From an uncultured Clostridia bacterium (GTDB lineage Bacteria; Bacillota; Clostridia; Lachnospirales; CAG-274): a stretch of DNA of 64,000 nucleotides. Made by a program: the position numbers and the translations under genes. The stretch is from the NCBI GenBank assembly GCA_947627425.1, contig CANQVZ010000008.1, positions 1 through 64,000 on the forward strand, given 5' to 3'. Of this stretch, positions 42,104-51,251 are shown one piece after another; position 1 is the first letter of the stretch, and each line of letters begins with the position of its first letter. The notes beneath the pieces were generated by a model. It was not told the origin of the DNA and did no database searches. It was given only the letters and a program-made list of their open reading frames with translations.

Positions 42104-42469
42104 ATGGCAGAAAATATTGTAAAAAAGAATAGGCTATATGCTATTCAATTTTCAGAGCATTCTGAACCAAGCGAAATAATAATGAATGCTGAGATTGGCA
42201 GAAAAGGGTTTAAAGGAATATGTTACCTTACACCACCATCGCATGGACATATGATAAGAGGTAAAGTTACCAAAAAAACCAAAAACGGCTTCAAATTCAA
42301 AGAAATAGACAACCCCGAAGAATGGATCTTTACAGAAGTTACTTATGAAAACTTCTGCAGCAAGTACTACAAGATAGTATACGGAGGCGCAACCCTTAAA
42401 GATGAGGTAAGCAGTACAGAGGAACTGGAAAAATACTACCATGACCACTTCCCGAATTATGCAGACTAA
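42104..42469 (+). CDS. 121-aa protein after the head-kinase fusion, unknown
   Basis: Small basic protein (MAENIVKKNRLYAIQFSEHS; GKVTKKTKNGFKFKEIDNPE) with a good RBS (AAAGGAG) and no recognised family. It is followed by a terminator at once, so it is the end of the first late transcript segment. Being coupled with the fusion protein, it may be a partner or inhibitor of its enzymatic domains; there is no motif to prove this. Confidence 0.65.
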   Translation: MAENIVKKNRLYAIQFSEHSEPSEIIMNAEIGRKGFKGICYLTPPSHGHMIRGKVTKKTKNGFKFKEIDNPEEWIFTEVTYENFCSKYYKIVYGGATLKDEVSSTEELEKYYHDHFPNYAD

Positions 42470-42509
42470 AAGCCTGCGCTATATTTAGACAACATAAAAT
42501 ATCCAAAAG

Positions 42510-42537
42510 AACGCCATACACAAGTGGCGTTTTTTTA
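42510..42537 (+). terminator. internal intrinsic terminator in the late operon
   Basis: AACGCCA pairs with TGGCGTT around TACACAAG, followed by six or seven T. It separates the terminase-portal-fusion block from the protease-capsid-tail block, so part of the late transcript may end here and reduce downstream dosage, or the structural genes have a separate promoter not seen by eye. Confidence 0.78.
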
Positions 42538-42558
42538 TTGAAAAAGGAGGATAACAAA

Positions 42559-43035
42559 ATGGCAGCTAAAACATTTAAACAAGTTATAAAAGCAAGAGAC
42601 CAGACCGCCCACCTTTATAAGTTAAAAGTGCTTAAATCCGATGATGAGCAAAGGCTTGTATTTGGATGGGCAAATGTAACAATACGGATTGATGGAGAAC
42701 AAATCGTTGACTGGCAGAAGGATATAATAGACACCGAAGACCTCGAAAAAGCTGCATACGAATATGTTGCGCATTTCGGAACCGCAGGAGAAATGCACAG
42801 GCGTGGCGGTGTAGGTCGGCTCGTAGAAAGCATGGTATTCACCAAAGAAAAGGCAACAGCCCTTGAAATACCTAAAGACATACTCCCGGAAGGTTGGTGG
42901 ATAGGCTTTCACATAGAAGACGAAGAAGTATGGGAAAAAGTTAAGAGCGGAGTGTATCCAATGTTCAGCATAGAGGGTAAAGCAGTAAGAGTGCCGATCA
43001 AGGAAGGAGGTGAAAGCGATGGCGACAATGCTTAA
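42559..43035 (+). CDS. XkdF-type prohead protease
   Basis: 158 aa from ATG 42,559 (AAAGGAGG). Typical XkdF features: RLVFGWANVTIRIDGEQIVD, WQKDIIDTEDLEKAAYEYV, AGEMHRRGGVGRLVESMVFT, GWWIGFHIEDEEVWEKVKSG, YPMFSIEGKA. PBSX XkdF is a putative serine protease that trims the scaffold. It overlaps the scaffold gene by 17 bp. Confidence 0.86.
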   Translation: MAAKTFKQVIKARDQTAHLYKLKVLKSDDEQRLVFGWANVTIRIDGEQIVDWQKDIIDTEDLEKAAYEYVAHFGTAGEMHRRGGVGRLVESMVFTKEKATALEIPKDILPEGWWIGFHIEDEEVWEKVKSGVYPMFSIEGKAVRVPIKEGGESDGDNA

Positions 43036-44233
43036 AGATTTATCTATAACAAGCGTTGATCTCGTAGACAGAGGCGCAAATCCCGATGCACATGTAAAGC
43101 TGTTTAAACGAGACAAAGACCACAACAATGCCCCGGAAACGGGGATGGATGAAGGACTGTTTAAAAAATTCCTGTATTGGCTCGGCAAAGGATTTGTAGA
43201 GGCAACAGGCGAAAGGCAGGAAGCAGAAGACCTGACTGCCGAGAGTAGCGTTGAAAAAGACGCTCATACATTCGGCGAAAAAATAAACAGAGTTATGCTG
43301 GAGGAAGTAACAAGAGAAATGCATGAATTCACATACGCCCTTGCGGATAGTTTGTGTTCTATAATTTGCGATAATTCCCTTACTTCGGAAAGCAAAAAGA
43401 CGCTCATGGCGCAAAGTTTAGAGGAATTTAACACCACAGTGCGCGGAGCTATGGACAGTTGGACAAAGGGAAAGAAGATAACGGACGATAATGACTCGAC
43501 CGAAGAAGCAGGAATCCAGAAATCAGACGCAGAAGCAGAAGAACTGGAAAAAATATTAAAAAACAATGGAATTAAAGAATCAGAAGCCGAAACGGCAACA
43601 GCCGACGGCGAGAAGGAGGAAACAGACACAATGAAAATTGACAAATCAAAAATGACGGCAGAGGAACAGGCTGTTCTTGCTGATTTTGAAAAGAGATACG
43701 GCATGGCAGACGAACCTGACACAGGCAACACACCTGATGAGCCTATAATCAAGGATGCAGGAGCTGAAAGCGAGACGGGCGAGAGCACAGAGCTTCACCC
43801 TGAAGTAGCAAAGGCACTTGACGAATTCAGAGAGATAAGCAAGCAGAGAGACGCAGAAGTCGCAGAGCTTAAAAAGAACCTTGAAATCGAAAAGCTTAAG
43901 ACAGTAGCCAAGAAGTATGAGGTTCTCGGCAAGAATAGCGACGATTTAGCGACTAAGCTCTACGATTTAAAGAAGGCAGGCGGCACAGTCTATGACGACT
44001 ATGTAGCCCTTCTCGACGAAAATGTAGAGACAGTTACAAAGAGTGGCTTATTTGGCGAAATCGGCAGCAACCAGCAGGGCAGCATGGGCACAGCACAGAG
44101 CTTACAGACAAAGGCTGCAGAAATAGGGAAAAGCGCAGGAGGTATGTCTTCCGCCGAGGCGATCGTCAAAGCATTTGAAGATAACCCCGAGCTTGCGGCA
44201 CAGTATGACGCAGAATACAAAGGCAATCGTTAA
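43019..44233 (+). CDS. scaffold / capsid assembly protein
   Basis: 404 aa from ATG 43,019 after GGAAGGAGG; the GTG at 43,010 is inside the RBS. It starts MLKDLSITSVDLVDRGANPD, a conserved N-terminal of XkdF-linked proteins, and continues with a strongly acidic, helical, low-complexity body (ELKKNLEIEKLKTVAKKYEV) that is typical of scaffolds between protease and capsid. The N-terminal motif is shared with XkdF C-terminal domains, so the pair may be a split XkdF. Confidence 0.75.
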   Translation: MATMLKDLSITSVDLVDRGANPDAHVKLFKRDKDHNNAPETGMDEGLFKKFLYWLGKGFVEATGERQEAEDLTAESSVEKDAHTFGEKINRVMLEEVTREMHEFTYALADSLCSIICDNSLTSESKKTLMAQSLEEFNTTVRGAMDSWTKGKKITDDNDSTEEAGIQKSDAEAEELEKILKNNGIKESEAETATADGEKEETDTMKIDKSKMTAEEQAVLADFEKRYGMADEPDTGNTPDEPIIKDAGAESETGESTELHPEVAKALDEFREISKQRDAEVAELKKNLEIEKLKTVAKKYEVLGKNSDDLATKLYDLKKAGGTVYDDYVALLDENVETVTKSGLFGEIGSNQQGSMGTAQSLQTKAAEIGKSAGGMSSAEAIVKAFEDNPELAAQYDAEYKGNR

Positions 44234-44249
44234 TAAGGAGGAATAGACA

Positions 44250-44672
44250 ATGGCAAAGGAATATTTAACAGCGTTTATCAATAACAGCTCAACAATCCGC
44301 GACACTACAGCAGCGGAAATAGAGGGAGCGCCGCATAAGGCAGTAGCCTACGACGAAAATGGAAAGCTTATACTCCCAGCAGCCGACGGCGATCCTGCTA
44401 TCGGATTTATTCTATCCGATGCACCGGGAGGACCCGAAGGAACTGTTCCCGCAGGAGCCGAGGTTGATGTAATTATCAAAAATATAGGTTTAGGCGAGGC
44501 AGCGAGCGAAATCAAAAAGGGCGAATTTGTTACAGCAACAAGCACAGGCAAGCTTCAGAAGGCAGCGGAAGGCAACTTTATACTTGGTGTTGCTTTAACT
44601 GCAGCAGCTGCGGAAGGAGAGCTTGTGCAGGTACAGATCACAAAGAGCGGATACGAGAAATCCGCCGAGTAA
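44250..44672 (+). CDS. capsid decoration protein (DUF2190-like)
   Basis: 140 aa: beta-rich with IRDTTAAEIEGAPHKAVAYD, DPAIGFILSDAPGGPEGTVP, AGAEVDVIIKNIGLGEAASE and KKGEFVTATSTGKLQKA, as in DUF2190/head-fibre decoration proteins that bind the outside of capsids. It lies directly before the major capsid gene. Confidence 0.78.
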   Translation: MAKEYLTAFINNSSTIRDTTAAEIEGAPHKAVAYDENGKLILPAADGDPAIGFILSDAPGGPEGTVPAGAEVDVIIKNIGLGEAASEIKKGEFVTATSTGKLQKAAEGNFILGVALTAAAAEGELVQVQITKSGYEKSAE

Positions 44673-44692
44673 ACAATAAGGAGGAATGAACA

Positions 44693-45733
44693 ATGGCTAT
44701 AAACACAGCTAATATTGCGGCAAACATACAGAAAGGCGCATTCAAGCCGCACCTTTATTTAACCAACATGTGCCTTGCATATTTTCAGCAGGCTGCAGGT
44801 TTCGTGGCAAAAAAAGTGTTCCCGATTTTGCCGGTACCCACCAGTTCAGCACACTACTACGAGTTCGACAAGGGCGACCTTGCAAGAGACAACATGGCGA
44901 GGAAGCCTGAATTTGGACATGTAGCTCCCGGCATCTACGGCAAAAGTGATAAGACATATCACTGCGAAGTGGATCAAGTAATCACAGGAATAGACCAAAT
45001 AAGCACACTGGACTTTCAGCGTACAAACGCCCCTGCAGTAATTGACCCACGCAGAAGCAAGGTTCGCTGGGTAGCCGAGCAAATGAACATACACCTTGAC
45101 AGAATATGGGCAAACAAATATTTCAACAGCGAGAGCTGGGGAAATGTACTTACAGGCAAAAACGCAGCGCCGAGCGAGAACGAATTTTGGCAGTTCGACA
45201 ACGAAAACTGCGACCCCGTATCCCTTATGTCCCAGTTAAGGCTTAAGATGCTTTTAATGGGATTGCGTAAGCCTAACAAGGCGGTACTGGGCGCAAACGC
45301 ATACGCAGCGTTAACCCTCAATCCCTCAATCCTCGAAAGGATAAAATATCAGGGCAGCGAAGCAAACCCAGCTAATGTAACAGCAAATGTACTGGCTCAG
45401 CTTTTCGGGCTTGACGAAATCGTAGTTGCAGAAGCGGTTTACAACGCAGCGCCATACGGTGCAAAAGATGATTTAAAGTTTATCTGCAATCCTAACGATG
45501 TACTCCTTGTTTACACAACAAGCAGCCCGAGCATAGAAGAACCGAGCGCAGGTTATACATTCACATGGGATATGTTAGGCAACGGTCAGTATACCGCAGT
45601 ACAGCAGTTCCTCGGAGCCCCTGCAACCCATACAGAGTTTGTAGAGGGTTTGCTTTGCACAGACCCAGAGATTACAGCGCCCGACCTCGGAATCTACTTA
45701 AAGGACGCAGTAAGCGAAGGATTTACAATTTAG
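44693..45733 (+). CDS. major capsid protein
   Basis: 346 aa with the HK97-fold major head pattern of Mu/PBSX-like phages: MCLAYFQQAAGFVAKKVFPI, YYEFDKGDLARDNMARKPEF, AVIDPRRSKVRWVAEQMNIH. C-terminal half includes KFICNPNDVLLVYTTSSPSI and GYTFTWDMLGNGQYTAVQQF. Strong RBS (AAGGAGG). It forms the icosahedral shell. Confidence 0.88.
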   Translation: MAINTANIAANIQKGAFKPHLYLTNMCLAYFQQAAGFVAKKVFPILPVPTSSAHYYEFDKGDLARDNMARKPEFGHVAPGIYGKSDKTYHCEVDQVITGIDQISTLDFQRTNAPAVIDPRRSKVRWVAEQMNIHLDRIWANKYFNSESWGNVLTGKNAAPSENEFWQFDNENCDPVSLMSQLRLKMLLMGLRKPNKAVLGANAYAALTLNPSILERIKYQGSEANPANVTANVLAQLFGLDEIVVAEAVYNAAPYGAKDDLKFICNPNDVLLVYTTSSPSIEEPSAGYTFTWDMLGNGQYTAVQQFLGAPATHTEFVEGLLCTDPEITAPDLGIYLKDAVSEGFTI

Positions 45734-45745
45734 GAGGCACAGTCT

Positions 45746-46117
45746 ATGGCATATATAGCTAACAGACCTATACGCTTTGACCGCAACTACTATATAGGTG
45801 AGGAAATCCCCGAAAGGGTCATAGAACCTAAAATGATCCCTAAACTTATAAGCATGGGGCGCATAATAAAAGTCGACCTAGAAACCGACAACAAAAAAGC
45901 CCCCGCAGAAACGGCAGAAACGGCACATAGCGACGAAATAGGCAATACGGACACAATTACACAAGATAATGCAGAAAACGCCTCAGACGGCGAGGAAACG
46001 CGGTCAGACGACGGCATGAGCATACAAGACAGTCAAGAATTCATATGCGGCACCTGCGGAAAACCGTTCAAATCGGCACAGGCACTATCTGCACATTCTA
46101 AATTTCACAAAAAATAA
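45746..46117 (+). CDS. head-completion-region protein with a C2H2 zinc finger
   Basis: 123 aa. The N-terminal part (AYIANRPIRFDRNYYIGEEI) resembles short phage neck proteins; a middle acidic linker follows. The C-terminal part is a canonical eukaryotic-like zinc finger, C101-x2-C104-x12-H117-x3-H121 (CGTCGKPFKSAQALSAHSKF then H). This is rare among phage structural proteins, and could bind DNA or a protein in the virion neck or simply be a small structural clip. Confidence 0.72.
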   Translation: MAYIANRPIRFDRNYYIGEEIPERVIEPKMIPKLISMGRIIKVDLETDNKKAPAETAETAHSDEIGNTDTITQDNAENASDGEETRSDDGMSIQDSQEFICGTCGKPFKSAQALSAHSKFHKK

Positions 46118-46128
46118 GGAGGGCGCAA

Positions 46129-46572
46129 ATGACATACAGCTACGATCCGACTAAAATCAAAGCACGAGGCAAAGATCAAATGCGCTTCGAGCTGGGGGAC
46201 ACTCAAATAGAAGGAGGCGCAGACACCTGCGTCCTCGCCGACGAAGAATATGAGGCAATGCTTGTCGATATAAAGGACGGCAAAAAGGCGTGGCTGTTTG
46301 CGAAACTGGCAGTCTTGGAGGCAATCCTTTTTAAACTAAGCTACCAGCCCGACACAAAAATAGATGTCCTGTCATACGACATGGGAGAAAGAGCGGACAG
46401 GTTCAAAAAGCTATACGACGACCTGAAGAAACAGACTCTCGCAATGGCTTCTGTACCTACCCTTGCACCTTCTATATTGGCAGAGCCGCCATATTTCCAC
46501 AAAAATATGCAGGTCAACGAAAGAGTACAACACAACAGACCGCCCCATCCTTTCAAAAAAATAACCACATAA
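46129..46572 (+). CDS. head-tail connector region protein, unknown
   Basis: 147 aa with an N-terminal YDPTKIKARGKDQMRFELGD and a helical body (AWLFAKLAVLEAILFKLSYQ), resembling small head-tail joining proteins that follow the capsid gene. No exact family. Gene spacing of 11 bp on each side indicates the morphogenesis operon. Confidence 0.68.
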   Translation: MTYSYDPTKIKARGKDQMRFELGDTQIEGGADTCVLADEEYEAMLVDIKDGKKAWLFAKLAVLEAILFKLSYQPDTKIDVLSYDMGERADRFKKLYDDLKKQTLAMASVPTLAPSILAEPPYFHKNMQVNERVQHNRPPHPFKKITT

Positions 46573-46584
46573 GGGGGCGGTCAA

Positions 46585-46941
46585 ATGTTTGTAGGAGCTA
46601 TAAATTTTCTACCCGGACAGGAGCTACGAATGTTTGATGTATACCGCAACGGTGATATAATCACGGCAAGCGGCAGACCGATCAATAATGGCTTCACCAA
46701 AATAGGAGAAGTCAAGGCTATTCTTGCCGCGGCAAGACCAGATGAACGGGAGCGCTGGAGGCAGCTCGAACACCCCGTTACGCACAAAATCATACAAAAA
46801 GGAGTTGCCCCGTTTGAAATAAGACCGGGGGACTCCTTTATACGCGGAAACAAGCGGTACATTGTACAAGCGGCACCATACAACCCCGGAGACATTAATC
46901 ATTGGACGATTTATTATTGCGACGAAAGGAGCGACATATAA
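46585..46941 (+). CDS. head closure/adaptor protein
   Basis: 118 aa, beta-rich (MFVGAINFLPGQELRMFDVY, SFIRGNKRYIVQAAPYNPGD) in the position of SPP1 gp16/HK97 stopper proteins. It shares its last base with the next start (TAATG). Confidence 0.68.
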   Translation: MFVGAINFLPGQELRMFDVYRNGDIITASGRPINNGFTKIGEVKAILAAARPDERERWRQLEHPVTHKIIQKGVAPFEIRPGDSFIRGNKRYIVQAAPYNPGDINHWTIYYCDERSDI

Positions 46942-47378
46942 TGGCAGCTTCGGACATAATCGGAAAAACGATACAATCAACGCTAAAAAATCTTGAAAAT
47001 GAAGTATCGCACAGGACTTACAGAGCAAGCAACGAACTACGAAACTCAGCGCTTACCGTTTTAAGAGGTTCAAGAAGTGGAAGATCTTACAAGATACCGC
47101 ACACCGGCAGAACATATCGTGCTTCTGCGCCGGGAGAACCTCCCGCAGTAAGGACAGGCGCATTCAGAGCATCATGGAACACAAAGGTTCATTGCGAAAA
47201 AGTGGGTGTGCATTTTAAAGCTGTTGCCTCAATCGAAAGCGGATTGAAGGCAGGAGGCGGGCTTCTTGGTGAAATGCTCGAAAATGGCACAAGTAAGATG
47301 GCGCCGAGACCATATAAACAAAAGGTCATTGATAAAGCCCTGCCCTCGATAAAAGCAATTTATTCTAAACCCTACTAA
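46941..47378 (+). CDS. HK97 gp10-like tail completion protein
   Basis: 145 aa from ATG 46,941 (RBS GAAAGGAG). YRASNELRNSALTVLRGSRS, GRTYRASAPGEPPAVRTGAF and MLENGTSKMAPRPYKQKVID match the HK97 gp10/Mu-like pattern in which GEPP..RTG is a hallmark. It joins head and tail. Confidence 0.8.
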   Translation: MAASDIIGKTIQSTLKNLENEVSHRTYRASNELRNSALTVLRGSRSGRSYKIPHTGRTYRASAPGEPPAVRTGAFRASWNTKVHCEKVGVHFKAVASIESGLKAGGGLLGEMLENGTSKMAPRPYKQKVIDKALPSIKAIYSKPY

Positions 47379-47393
47379 AGCAAGGAGGAAGAT

Positions 47394-47666
47394 ATGGCAC
47401 TTATAAAAAATGAGACACAGTCCCTATTTGACCTAACACAAATAAAGCGTGGCGATTGCGTGCGAATCCGTAGGGCTTGCGATACAACACCAAGAAATGG
47501 ATTTGTAACAGAAGCCACTCCAAATAGGCTAATGATACTTTACTGCAATGTCCAAAACAACGCATACAGCTATTTAGAGGTATACGCCGAAGATGTAGCG
47601 TTAGGCGTGTGGGTAATTGACTGGACAGCAGATTTTGAAACAATAAATCATGAGCCGGAGGAATAA
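47394..47666 (+). CDS. 90-aa neck-region protein, unknown
   Basis: Mixed beta protein (RIRRACDTTPRNGFVTEATP; NNAYSYLEVYAEDVALGVWV) with strong RBS (AAGGAGG) in the head-tail joining cluster. No family recognised. Confidence 0.65.
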   Translation: MALIKNETQSLFDLTQIKRGDCVRIRRACDTTPRNGFVTEATPNRLMILYCNVQNNAYSYLEVYAEDVALGVWVIDWTADFETINHEPEE

Positions 47667-47681
47667 AGGAAGGGACCGAGA

Positions 47682-48593
47682 ATGAACAAAAGCATTAGAC
47701 AGCTTTTATATAAACAAGTAATAACGGACACACAAATAGCCGGTATGTTAGCAGGATACAGGAGTATGCCTGCTTTTTTTTATCAAAAGGCACCAAGCGA
47801 CAGTCGTCCGGGCTGGAGCGATCCGAAATATCCGAGGGTAGACTTTAACATAGACACTCGACAGGACCCAGAGCGAAAGACGGCAGGTACGCTTTCGGTA
47901 AACATATGGGTAACGACGGAATGCCCTGCCATAGGCGATATGGATCCCGACAGAGCTATAGAAGCAAGGCTTCAAGAGCTTATATCGGGAACATTTTATA
48001 CAGGTGAAGACGGAACTGTATGCGCCGAATGGGAAAGGTCAGACGAATTCGACATACCCGGAGACGACACACACCCTGAGATTTACGGATTAAGCGTAAT
48101 GTTTGAGTTGTTGGAGTTCCCGCAACAAATAACCACAGACCCCGATCCCATAATAGCACTTTGTAGGTGGACAAAAAAACATTTCGGAGCCATGTCAATT
48201 ATAGGGTATGACGACTTGCCGAAGGTATGGAAGCCAACAGATGAACACCCTGCAATTTACTGGCGGTTTGCGGAGACAGCAAGCACAGACAGACAAAGCT
48301 ACGCTGTAGTTTGGTATAACGGTTCTTTTGCCGGACATGTAATCGCAGAGAGCGTTAAGGAGCGTAATCGGTGGACTAAAGCACTAATCGAGCGTGCGCA
48401 GATAGACGGCGAAATAATATTACTTGATGAAAGTCCTATGTTTATAAAAAACATAGCGGTTAAGCATGGTGCAGACCCACTACGGGAAGGACAAATAAGC
48501 TTACTCGGTCAGTACGGAGCGCTTACACGGGCTGTAAAAGAGCCAGCAAGCTTAAAACTTATGCATATAACCCATACATCAAAGGAGGAATGA
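47682..48593 (+). CDS. tail terminator-region protein
   Basis: 303 aa. N-terminal third (QLLYKQVITDTQIAGMLAGY, YPRVDFNIDTRQDPERKTAG, LSVNIWVTTECP) resembles tail terminator proteins of the XkdJ/gpU type, while the remaining two thirds are an additional part (WKPTDEHPAIYWRFAETAST) of unknown fold. It is longer than the usual 130-190 aa. It lies just before the sheath gene. Confidence 0.68.
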   Translation: MNKSIRQLLYKQVITDTQIAGMLAGYRSMPAFFYQKAPSDSRPGWSDPKYPRVDFNIDTRQDPERKTAGTLSVNIWVTTECPAIGDMDPDRAIEARLQELISGTFYTGEDGTVCAEWERSDEFDIPGDDTHPEIYGLSVMFELLEFPQQITTDPDPIIALCRWTKKHFGAMSIIGYDDLPKVWKPTDEHPAIYWRFAETASTDRQSYAVVWYNGSFAGHVIAESVKERNRWTKALIERAQIDGEIILLDESPMFIKNIAVKHGADPLREGQISLLGQYGALTRAVKEPASLKLMHITHTSKEE

Positions 48594-48596
48594 AGC

Positions 48597-48764
48597 ATGG
48601 AGCCAAAGTATACCGCAGCAGAGCTGGCGAAACATGCCAGACAGATATTCAACACCACTCCCGAAGTGGTAACAGTGGCTTTAAAAATCGCAGGAATTGA
48701 AAACTCTACGGTTGAAGAAGCCAAGAAAGCAGTGAAAAATTTTTTATCTAAGGAGGTAAAGTAA
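48597..48764 (+). CDS. 55-aa pre-sheath peptide
   Basis: ATG after AGGAGGAATGA. It reads MEPKYTAAELAKHARQIFNT, VVTVALKIAGIENSTVEEAK then KKAVKNFLSKEVK. It is helical and resembles the small YqbN/XkdJ-K-linked proteins found between terminator and sheath genes in PBSX-like phages. The gene fits exactly in the gap and ends 3 bp before the sheath ATG, whose RBS it contains. Confidence 0.72.
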   Translation: MEPKYTAAELAKHARQIFNTTPEVVTVALKIAGIENSTVEEAKKAVKNFLSKEVK

Positions 48765-48767
48765 CAA

Positions 48768-50192
48768 ATGGCAGTATTTTTTTCAATCGGAGAAAAGAAA
48801 ACACGCCCCGGCGTATATTTCCGCTACGAAAACAGAGGCAATCCTCCCATAGCCGGAGCAGATGACGGAAAGGGAGCTGTAACCATAAGAAGCAACTGGG
48901 GACCCATAGGCGAAGCTGTATTACTCGAAAGCGATACAGACATAACCAAGGTCTTTGGTAACGGCGGAGATGAAGGAACAACGAATGTAGCTCTCGAAAT
49001 GTTCAGAGGTGGAGCGCAGACCGTAAGGGCGGTCAGAGTAGGCAGCGGAGGCACAAACGGTACATACTCGATTAAAGATAGCACCGAAGAGGTTATTAAA
49101 TTAACCCTTAAATGTCCCGGAAGCAGACAGCTGTCTGTAACTATAAGACCTACATTAACAGACGAGAAAGTAACAGAACTCCTAATCCTTGAGGGAACAG
49201 AGCAGCTCGAGAGACACACATTTAACAACGAGACAGACAGCGTTAACGCCTTAATGGCGGAATTTGCGGAAAACGGCAGTAATTACTTTGTGCTCTCTAA
49301 GACAAAAGACAGCGAAAACAAGCTCGCTACCGTTACGCAAGAAGAAATTACGCCCGGCACCGACCCAGAAGTCAATAACGAGGCTTACAGCAAGGCTTTT
49401 GAAATCCTCGAGGCTTACAAGTGGAATGTAATCGTCGTAGATACAGACGAAACAGCTGTCCAAACTTTGTTACAAACATTTGTCAACAGGATATTCCAAG
49501 AGGGAGCGTTCTGTATGGATGTAATAGGACAGCCCACATCGACAGCGTTTGAAACTAGGCTAAAGCAGGCAAGCGCTTGTAACGACAGCCAGACCGTATA
49601 TGTAGGTTCGGGATTTATTGACGCAGACGGCAACGAATACGAGGGATACATGGCAGCCGCCAGAATAGCAGGTATGATAGCCGGAACGCCCTCTAATCAG
49701 AGCATAACACACGCAGCGTTGACGGGTGCTGTAGACCTTATCGAAAAACTGACCAACAATCAGTACGAGAGAGCAACCACCGCAGGTATGCTGACATTCA
49801 GTACATCATCGGCAAATACGGTATGGGTGGAAAGCGGCATAAATACCCTTGTGCTCCCATCGCAGACCGAGGATGAAGGCTGGAAAAAGATTAAGCGCAC
49901 AAAAGTACGCTACGAATTATTCCAGAGATTGAACGATACCGTCGAAGGTTTAGTCGGGAAAATAAACAACGATCCAGACGGCAGAATGACTGTTGTGCAG
50001 GTTTCAAATGCTGTTTGTAACGAGATGGTCGCAGAGAAAAAGCTCCTTGCAGGAGCATATGTAGAAGTTGACCCGGACAATGCACCGCAGGGCGACAGTG
50101 CATGGTTTGTCGTATACGCAGATGATATAGACAGCATGGAGAAGCTCTATTTTACTTTTAAGTTCAGATTTGCGCCCGAAGAAACAGAATAA
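48768..50192 (+). CDS. contractile tail sheath protein (XkdK-like)
   Basis: 474 aa with FFSIGEKKTRPGVYFRYENR at the N-terminus, then AVTIRSNWGPIGEAVLLESD and the C-terminal LVGKINNDPDGRMTVVQVSN. These are standard sheath hallmarks; its presence makes the phage a myovirus. The C-terminal domain is conserved across Firmicutes phages and tailocins. Confidence 0.92.
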   Translation: MAVFFSIGEKKTRPGVYFRYENRGNPPIAGADDGKGAVTIRSNWGPIGEAVLLESDTDITKVFGNGGDEGTTNVALEMFRGGAQTVRAVRVGSGGTNGTYSIKDSTEEVIKLTLKCPGSRQLSVTIRPTLTDEKVTELLILEGTEQLERHTFNNETDSVNALMAEFAENGSNYFVLSKTKDSENKLATVTQEEITPGTDPEVNNEAYSKAFEILEAYKWNVIVVDTDETAVQTLLQTFVNRIFQEGAFCMDVIGQPTSTAFETRLKQASACNDSQTVYVGSGFIDADGNEYEGYMAAARIAGMIAGTPSNQSITHAALTGAVDLIEKLTNNQYERATTAGMLTFSTSSANTVWVESGINTLVLPSQTEDEGWKKIKRTKVRYELFQRLNDTVEGLVGKINNDPDGRMTVVQVSNAVCNEMVAEKKLLAGAYVEVDPDNAPQGDSAWFVVYADDIDSMEKLYFTFKFRFAPEETE

Positions 50193-50214
50193 AGCATAAA
50201 GGAGGATAAGACAT

Positions 50215-50709
50215 ATGGACGGTTTAAACGATCAGAGTTTGCTCGATGTGCGAAAGCTCATAACAGGCAAAGACGGACAGTTATTTGTAACTACCAAAAA
50301 AGGTACAAATATATTCCTCGCAGAAGCGGATCAATTTCAAGCTCAGCTCGCGCCCGCAAATACGGACTATCAGCCGGTGGGCAGTGCGCTGGTATATGCT
50401 GTTAACACAGGCTACAGTGTAACCTTAACGCTAACAGAGGCAGTAGTAAGAGACGATGTAATGCTCGATGAGCTTTTGGACGACATAAAGAAGGGATACT
50501 TCCCGACATTTGACTTCCAAGGCAAGATGCGTAGGAGAGACGGTCAGGCAGAACGCATAGTTTACCGTAACTGCGTGCCGGGCGACTCCATAGACTTACA
50601 GAATCTGACCCCCGGCGAAATCATAAAGAGAGCGTGGAGTTTCCGCGTAAACGCAACACCTGAAATGTTGGAGAAATTCAACGATGGATCATGGTCACCC
50701 GTAGAGTAA
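50215..50709 (+). CDS. tail tube protein (XkdM-like)
   Basis: 164 aa: LLDVRKLITGKDGQLFVTTK, GTNIFLAEADQFQAQLAPAN, TLTEAVVRDDVMLDELLDDI, KGYFPTFDFQGKMRRRDGQA. This matches XkdM/phage tail tube proteins following the sheath. Confidence 0.88.
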   Translation: MDGLNDQSLLDVRKLITGKDGQLFVTTKKGTNIFLAEADQFQAQLAPANTDYQPVGSALVYAVNTGYSVTLTLTEAVVRDDVMLDELLDDIKKGYFPTFDFQGKMRRRDGQAERIVYRNCVPGDSIDLQNLTPGEIIKRAWSFRVNATPEMLEKFNDGSWSPVE

Positions 50710-50726
50710 TAGGAGGATAAATCGAA

Positions 50727-51251
50727 ATGAGCGAGACGAAGAAAAACACAATGCCTGAGGCATACGACGAAAACCCAGCAGGAGTAAAGGAAATGACAAA
50801 GGAAGAAGTCCTTATGAGCGAAACACAGCTCCTGCAGGGTCTACTCGAGGCAGCTAAATCAAAGGACGGCGCAGAAGCATATGAAAAGATCCAAATCAAA
50901 AGAAACGGAAAACTGTTAATAGAATTTAGGATTAGACCACTCTCGGAAGAGGAAAGCATGAAATGCCACGAGAGAGCAACCAAGTATGCGCCAAGAAGGA
51001 GAGGACAGCCGAAGCAGGAAATAGAGACTAATACTGCAAAAATGAGGTCATGGCTCATTTACGCAGCTACGGTCGACGAAGACAGAGCTAAAACATGGGA
51101 CAACCAAGAGGCACAGGCTGCCCTTGATGTACTCCAAGGAGTAGATATGATAGACGCTGTCCTCCTTTCTGGCGAAAAAGACAGAATCATCGACAGAATA
51201 AACGAAATAAGCGGTTATAGCGATGATATGGAGGAAATAGCAAAAAACTAA
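50727..51251 (+). CDS. tail assembly chaperone, short form (XkdN-like)
   Basis: 174 aa, equivalent to XkdN / lambda gpG: helical, with MTKEEVLMSETQLLQGLLEA, RIRPLSEEESMKCHERATKY and a C-terminal ISGYSDDMEEIAKN that ends on a slippery heptamer. It binds the tape measure during tail assembly. Confidence 0.86.
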   Translation: MSETKKNTMPEAYDENPAGVKEMTKEEVLMSETQLLQGLLEAAKSKDGAEAYEKIQIKRNGKLLIEFRIRPLSEEESMKCHERATKYAPRRRGQPKQEIETNTAKMRSWLIYAATVDEDRAKTWDNQEAQAALDVLQGVDMIDAVLLSGEKDRIIDRINEISGYSDDMEEIAKN

